From Isosphaeraceae bacterium (lineage in GTDB: Bacteria > Planctomycetota > Planctomycetia > Isosphaerales > Isosphaeraceae): a stretch of 36,544 nt of DNA. Below are positions 33,916-36,544 of the stretch, in pieces (the first letter of the stretch is position 1; the number at the start of each line of letters is the position of its first letter). Under the pieces are notes generated by a model. That model worked only from the letters and a program-made list of their open reading frames with translations, did not search any database and was not told the origin of the DNA. The stretch is taken from positions 1-36,544 of the forward strand of contig JAJPJC010000063.1 in assembly GCA_021324445.1 (NCBI GenBank), given 5' to 3'. The translations under genes and the position numbers were made by a program.

Positions 33916-36120
33916 ATGGGCTTGCAGGGGGAGAGCCCGAGCCGCGAGACGGCGCGGAGAACCCATCTCGTGAGTACCACCACTCCGTCGGATCGGAGCA
34001 TGTCCTCGTCGGGACCGGCCGGTGTTTGGGCGCCCCGGCGCCTGCTCGGCCCACTGGATGTGCTCATGCTGTCGGCCTGGTGCGGCCTGGCCGCAGGGCT
34101 GCTTGAGGTCGGTACGAGAGTCCTCTGCCGGAGCATCGATCCGACCAACCGGCTTTACCTGATGAGCCGGCACTTCGTCTGGTTGGCTCCGATCTCGAAC
34201 CTGATGCTCTTCGCGGGGATGGGATTGTTCCTGGCGGTGGCCACGAAGCTCTGGCCGCGGCGCGGCGGGTGGTTCTGCCCACGGTTGATCACGTTCTGGG
34301 CGGTCCTGCCCGTGCTCATGGTGGCGAGTCCTCGCATCTATCCGCAGGCTTGGGTGATCCTGGCGTTGGGGGTGGCGTCACGACTGACTGCGATCCTCGA
34401 CGGGCATGCGACCAAGCTACGGCGGTGGCTGATGGTGAGCTTCCCGGCCCTGCTCGGGTTCCTCTTGCTTCTGGTCAGCCTGCGGTTCGGGGAAGACTGG
34501 CTCAAGGAGCGGCGCGAGGCCGGCCGTCCCTGGCCGCCGGCCGATTCCCCGAATGTGCTCCTGATCGTGCTGGACACCGTCCGGGCGGACCATTTGAGCC
34601 TCTACGGGTATGAGCGTCCCACCAGTCCCAACCTCGAGCGGCTGTCGCGGCGAGGCATCCGCTTCGACGAAGCGCGCGCGACGGCGCCCTGGACCCTCGC
34701 CTCGCACGCCAGTCTCTTCACCGGCCGCCTGCCGCACGAGCTCGGCGTGAAGTGGCTGACTCCGTTGCGCGCGCCGTTCCCAACCTTGGCCGCATACTTA
34801 GGATCTCATGGGTATGCGACCGCGGGATTCGTCGCGAATACGCTTTATTGTTCCTACGACACGGGCCTGGACCGGGGCTTCACTCACTACGAGGATTATG
34901 TCCTCGAACACCTCATGCCGTATCGGACGGCCTGGCTGGTCGACCGCGCCCTGCAAGCGGTTTCCGACCTGGGCGTGTTCCTGGGAAGGAGTCTCGACGT
35001 CGGTCCTTTCCGCCCGATGCACCAATCCTGGATTGCGTCCCTCTTCATCGTCGATCGGCGAAAGGATGCGGGGTCGATCAATCGCGAATTCGTGGACTGG
35101 CTGGCGCAACGCCGAGAGCCGGGGCGGCCATTCTTTGCCTTCCTCAATTACTATGATGCGCATGCACCCTACGTCCTTCCCTCGGGAGCGACCTACCGAT
35201 TTGGGCTCAAGCCCCGGAGAGCGGCCGACTTCATCTTCCTCGTCGAGGACTGGGAAGCGATCGACAAGCGGCGGTTACGTCCGAGCTACCGTGAGCTGGC
35301 TCGAGACTCCTATGATAACTGCCTGGCTTACCTGGATCAGCGCCTGGGCGAATTGATCGGCGAACTGCACGTTCGGGGCCTGCTCGATCGAACCCTGGTG
35401 ATCGTGACCTCCGATCACGGCGAAGGGTTGGGGGAACATGACCTGTTCGACCATGGCGAGAGCCTGTACCGGGCGGAGATCCGCGTGCCGCTGCTGGTCG
35501 TGTTGCCCGCAGGCAACCGGTACCGAGGTGTCGTGCGGCAAGCGGTGAGCCTCCGCGATCTGCCCGCGACGATCGTCGATCTGGTCGGACTGGCCGACGG
35601 CTCGCCCTTCCCGGGCCGGTCGCTGGCCAGCCGCTGGCGAGAGCCCTCCCCTGCTCCGGAGCGGCCCGGCGCGGCGGAAGGAGCGATCGCTGAGCTTCAG
35701 AGCCCCAATCCCTTCGAGCCCAATCAGGGTCGATCGCCCGCGCATCGGGGTCCGCTGCTTTCCCTGGCCGAGGGGGATTTCGCCTATATTCGCAACGGGG
35801 GAGATGGCACCGAGGAACTCTTCAACGAGCGCGACGACCCCAACGAGCTGCACAACCTGAGCCATGTCGACGCCATGCAGCCCGTCTTGAGACGGTTTCG
35901 CCACCGCCTCGGCCAGCTCCAGAACGGCTTCACCCAGCCCGGCGGCTCGGCTGCGGCGTCCGGTTCGGACCAAGCTCATCGCCCAGAGCTCGGGCGCGGC
36001 CGGCCTGACCTGCGGACCGGCCGAAAACCGCCATCCGCGACCCTCGACAGCGCCTCAGCGGCCCCTGACCGCCTCGAACCAAACCCTCCGCACGACCCTC
36101 CTAGAATAGGGGTGCGCTGA
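33916..36120 (+). CDS. Membrane-anchored sulfatase-like protein (alkaline phosphatase superfamily)
   Basis: 734 residues if the ATG at 33916 is used; a GTG at 33970 (GGAG 10 nt upstream) or ATG at 34000 are alternatives. About four N-terminal membrane spans are followed by an extracytoplasmic sulfatase domain from residue 212: NVLLIVLDTVRADHLSLYGYERPTSPNL (metal Asp), APWTLASHASLFTGRLPHE, and VIVTSDHGEGLGEHDLFDHG (metal Asp-His). The usual C/S-x-P-x-R formylglycine motif reads S-H-A-S-L here, with no Arg, so sulfatase maturation is doubtful; a phospho- or phosphoglycerol-transferase role is possible. The last 60 residues are low-complexity, perhaps a non-native tail. Confidence 0.8.
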   Translation: MGLQGESPSRETARRTHLVSTTTPSDRSMSSSGPAGVWAPRRLLGPLDVLMLSAWCGLAAGLLEVGTRVLCRSIDPTNRLYLMSRHFVWLAPISNLMLFAGMGLFLAVATKLWPRRGGWFCPRLITFWAVLPVLMVASPRIYPQAWVILALGVASRLTAILDGHATKLRRWLMVSFPALLGFLLLLVSLRFGEDWLKERREAGRPWPPADSPNVLLIVLDTVRADHLSLYGYERPTSPNLERLSRRGIRFDEARATAPWTLASHASLFTGRLPHELGVKWLTPLRAPFPTLAAYLGSHGYATAGFVANTLYCSYDTGLDRGFTHYEDYVLEHLMPYRTAWLVDRALQAVSDLGVFLGRSLDVGPFRPMHQSWIASLFIVDRRKDAGSINREFVDWLAQRREPGRPFFAFLNYYDAHAPYVLPSGATYRFGLKPRRAADFIFLVEDWEAIDKRRLRPSYRELARDSYDNCLAYLDQRLGELIGELHVRGLLDRTLVIVTSDHGEGLGEHDLFDHGESLYRAEIRVPLLVVLPAGNRYRGVVRQAVSLRDLPATIVDLVGLADGSPFPGRSLASRWREPSPAPERPGAAEGAIAELQSPNPFEPNQGRSPAHRGPLLSLAEGDFAYIRNGGDGTEELFNERDDPNELHNLSHVDAMQPVLRRFRHRLGQLQNGFTQPGGSAAASGSDQAHRPELGRGRPDLRTGRKPPSATLDSASAAPDRLEPNPPHDPPRIGVR

Positions 36121-36179
36121 TTCTGAGGATCATTGAGCCTCTTAACAATTTAAGAGATCGGTAGGCGAGAAGATTTTTG

Positions 36180-36207
36180 TTGACAACCGATGGCGTTGTC
36201 CCATAAC
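36180..36207 (+). promoter_or_regulatory. Candidate promoter of the lipoprotein gene
   Basis: TTGACA (36180-36185) and CATAAC (36202-36207) with a 16-bp spacer. The start codon at 36366 is about 155 bp downstream, leaving a long leader. Confidence 0.35.
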
Positions 36208-36365
36208 CTCGCAAAGATCCATCTTCGCATTGTATTCATCGTACGAGCCTCACGGGTCGGCTGAACCTGGTCGGTCCAACCGGGACTGCGGCCTATTATT
36301 GAGGCACCGGCTACACATCTATGCATTCACGCTATCATTTATTTCCCGACAGGAGAGGACGCAAG

Positions 36366-36544
36366 ATGACGTGGTTGACCCGTGAATTTCGACTGGCCTT
36401 CTTGGCCTTGGGGTTGGTCTGGGTGGCGGGATCGGGCTGCAGCAACGAGAACGAGGCGGCCTTCAATGCCCAGTTCGCCAAGTCCGACGCCTCCCAGGTG
36501 AAGGAGCCCGTGGCGCCGGTCTCCAGCCAGGCGGAGTGGGGCAA
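36366..36544 (+). CDS. Lipoprotein, N-terminal part (runs off the right edge)
   Basis: ATG at 36366 with GGAGAGG upstream; 59 codons to the window end. MTWLTREFRLAFLALGLVWVAGSGC is a lipoprotein signal peptide with lipobox VAGSGC and modifiable Cys25, followed by a polar, low-complexity start of the mature protein (SNENEAAFNAQFAKSDASQVKEPVAP). Too little remains to name the family. Confidence 0.75.
   Translation, partial: MTWLTREFRLAFLALGLVWVAGSGCSNENEAAFNAQFAKSDASQVKEPVAPVSSQAEWG

Overview
The window (36.5 kb, high GC, roughly two thirds G+C by eye) looks like a chromosomal stretch from a planctomycete, most likely of the Isosphaeraceae type. The evidence is the mix of gene families: a Uma2-family protein, a planctomycete-style ECF sigma factor, a membrane sulfatase-like protein, an FHA-GAF-PP2C phosphatase, several secreted proteins of unknown function, and many small toxin-antitoxin (TA) style pairs. 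Genus-level assignment is inference. No tRNA, rRNA, CRISPR array, transposase or phage gene was seen.

Layout. 1-1556 (minus): arginine genes argB and argD (argD runs off the left edge), separated by a heptamer-rich inverted-repeat element. 1735-2530 (minus): an intact VapBC-type TA pair with a readable promoter/operator. 2574-4340 (minus): an acyltransferase-3 membrane protein and a small membrane protein. 4392-8254 (plus): a complete four-module cobalamin-dependent methionine synthase with a near-consensus promoter. 8264-10737 (plus): Uma2 protein, small membrane protein, glycerol-dehydrogenase-like enzyme. 10784-11999: an XRE regulator plus a second gene of unknown function broken by a C-run frameshift, followed by a degenerate second copy of the gldA 3' end. 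12076-15218 (minus): a four-gene cluster (two tandem paralogous secreted proteins, a GAF protein, a membrane protein). 15698-17488 (plus): a TlpA-like thioredoxin and a secreted protein. 17566-18240: an antitoxin with a probably leaderless promoter and a PIN toxin killed by an in-frame TGA. 18265-19633: a decayed beta-propeller-like repeat gene with two frameshifts.

19955-22694 (plus): HEAT-like lipoprotein, MlaE permease and MlaD substrate-binding protein (lipid transport). 22784-23275: an orphan FlgM-type anti-sigma factor with a sigma-28-like promoter. 23585-26779 (plus): a PilB/GspE ATPase, a secreted protein and a Fur-family regulator with a candidate operator. 26789-28781: divergent M48 peptidase and SpoU-type RNA methyltransferase around a second copy of the inverted-repeat element. 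28767-29078: a ~312-bp nested palindromic element whose terminal inverted repeats contain the stop codons of both flanking genes. 29075-31798: a divergent pair of ECF sigma factor and FHA-GAF-PP2C phosphatase. 31863-36120: a GT-C glycosyltransferase-like protein and a divergent membrane sulfatase-like protein. 36366 to the end: the start of a lipoprotein gene.

The strongest unusual signals are (i) two kinds of palindromic intergenic repeats that have been incorporated into the 3' ends of neighbouring genes, (ii) the gldA 3'-end duplication bracketing the XRE module, with a perfect 16-bp palindrome in its promoter spacer, (iii) TA modules in different states of decay, and (iv) the sigma-28-like promoter on an isolated flgM. 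All coordinates, motif spacings and alignments were done by hand from the sequence; no database search was possible.
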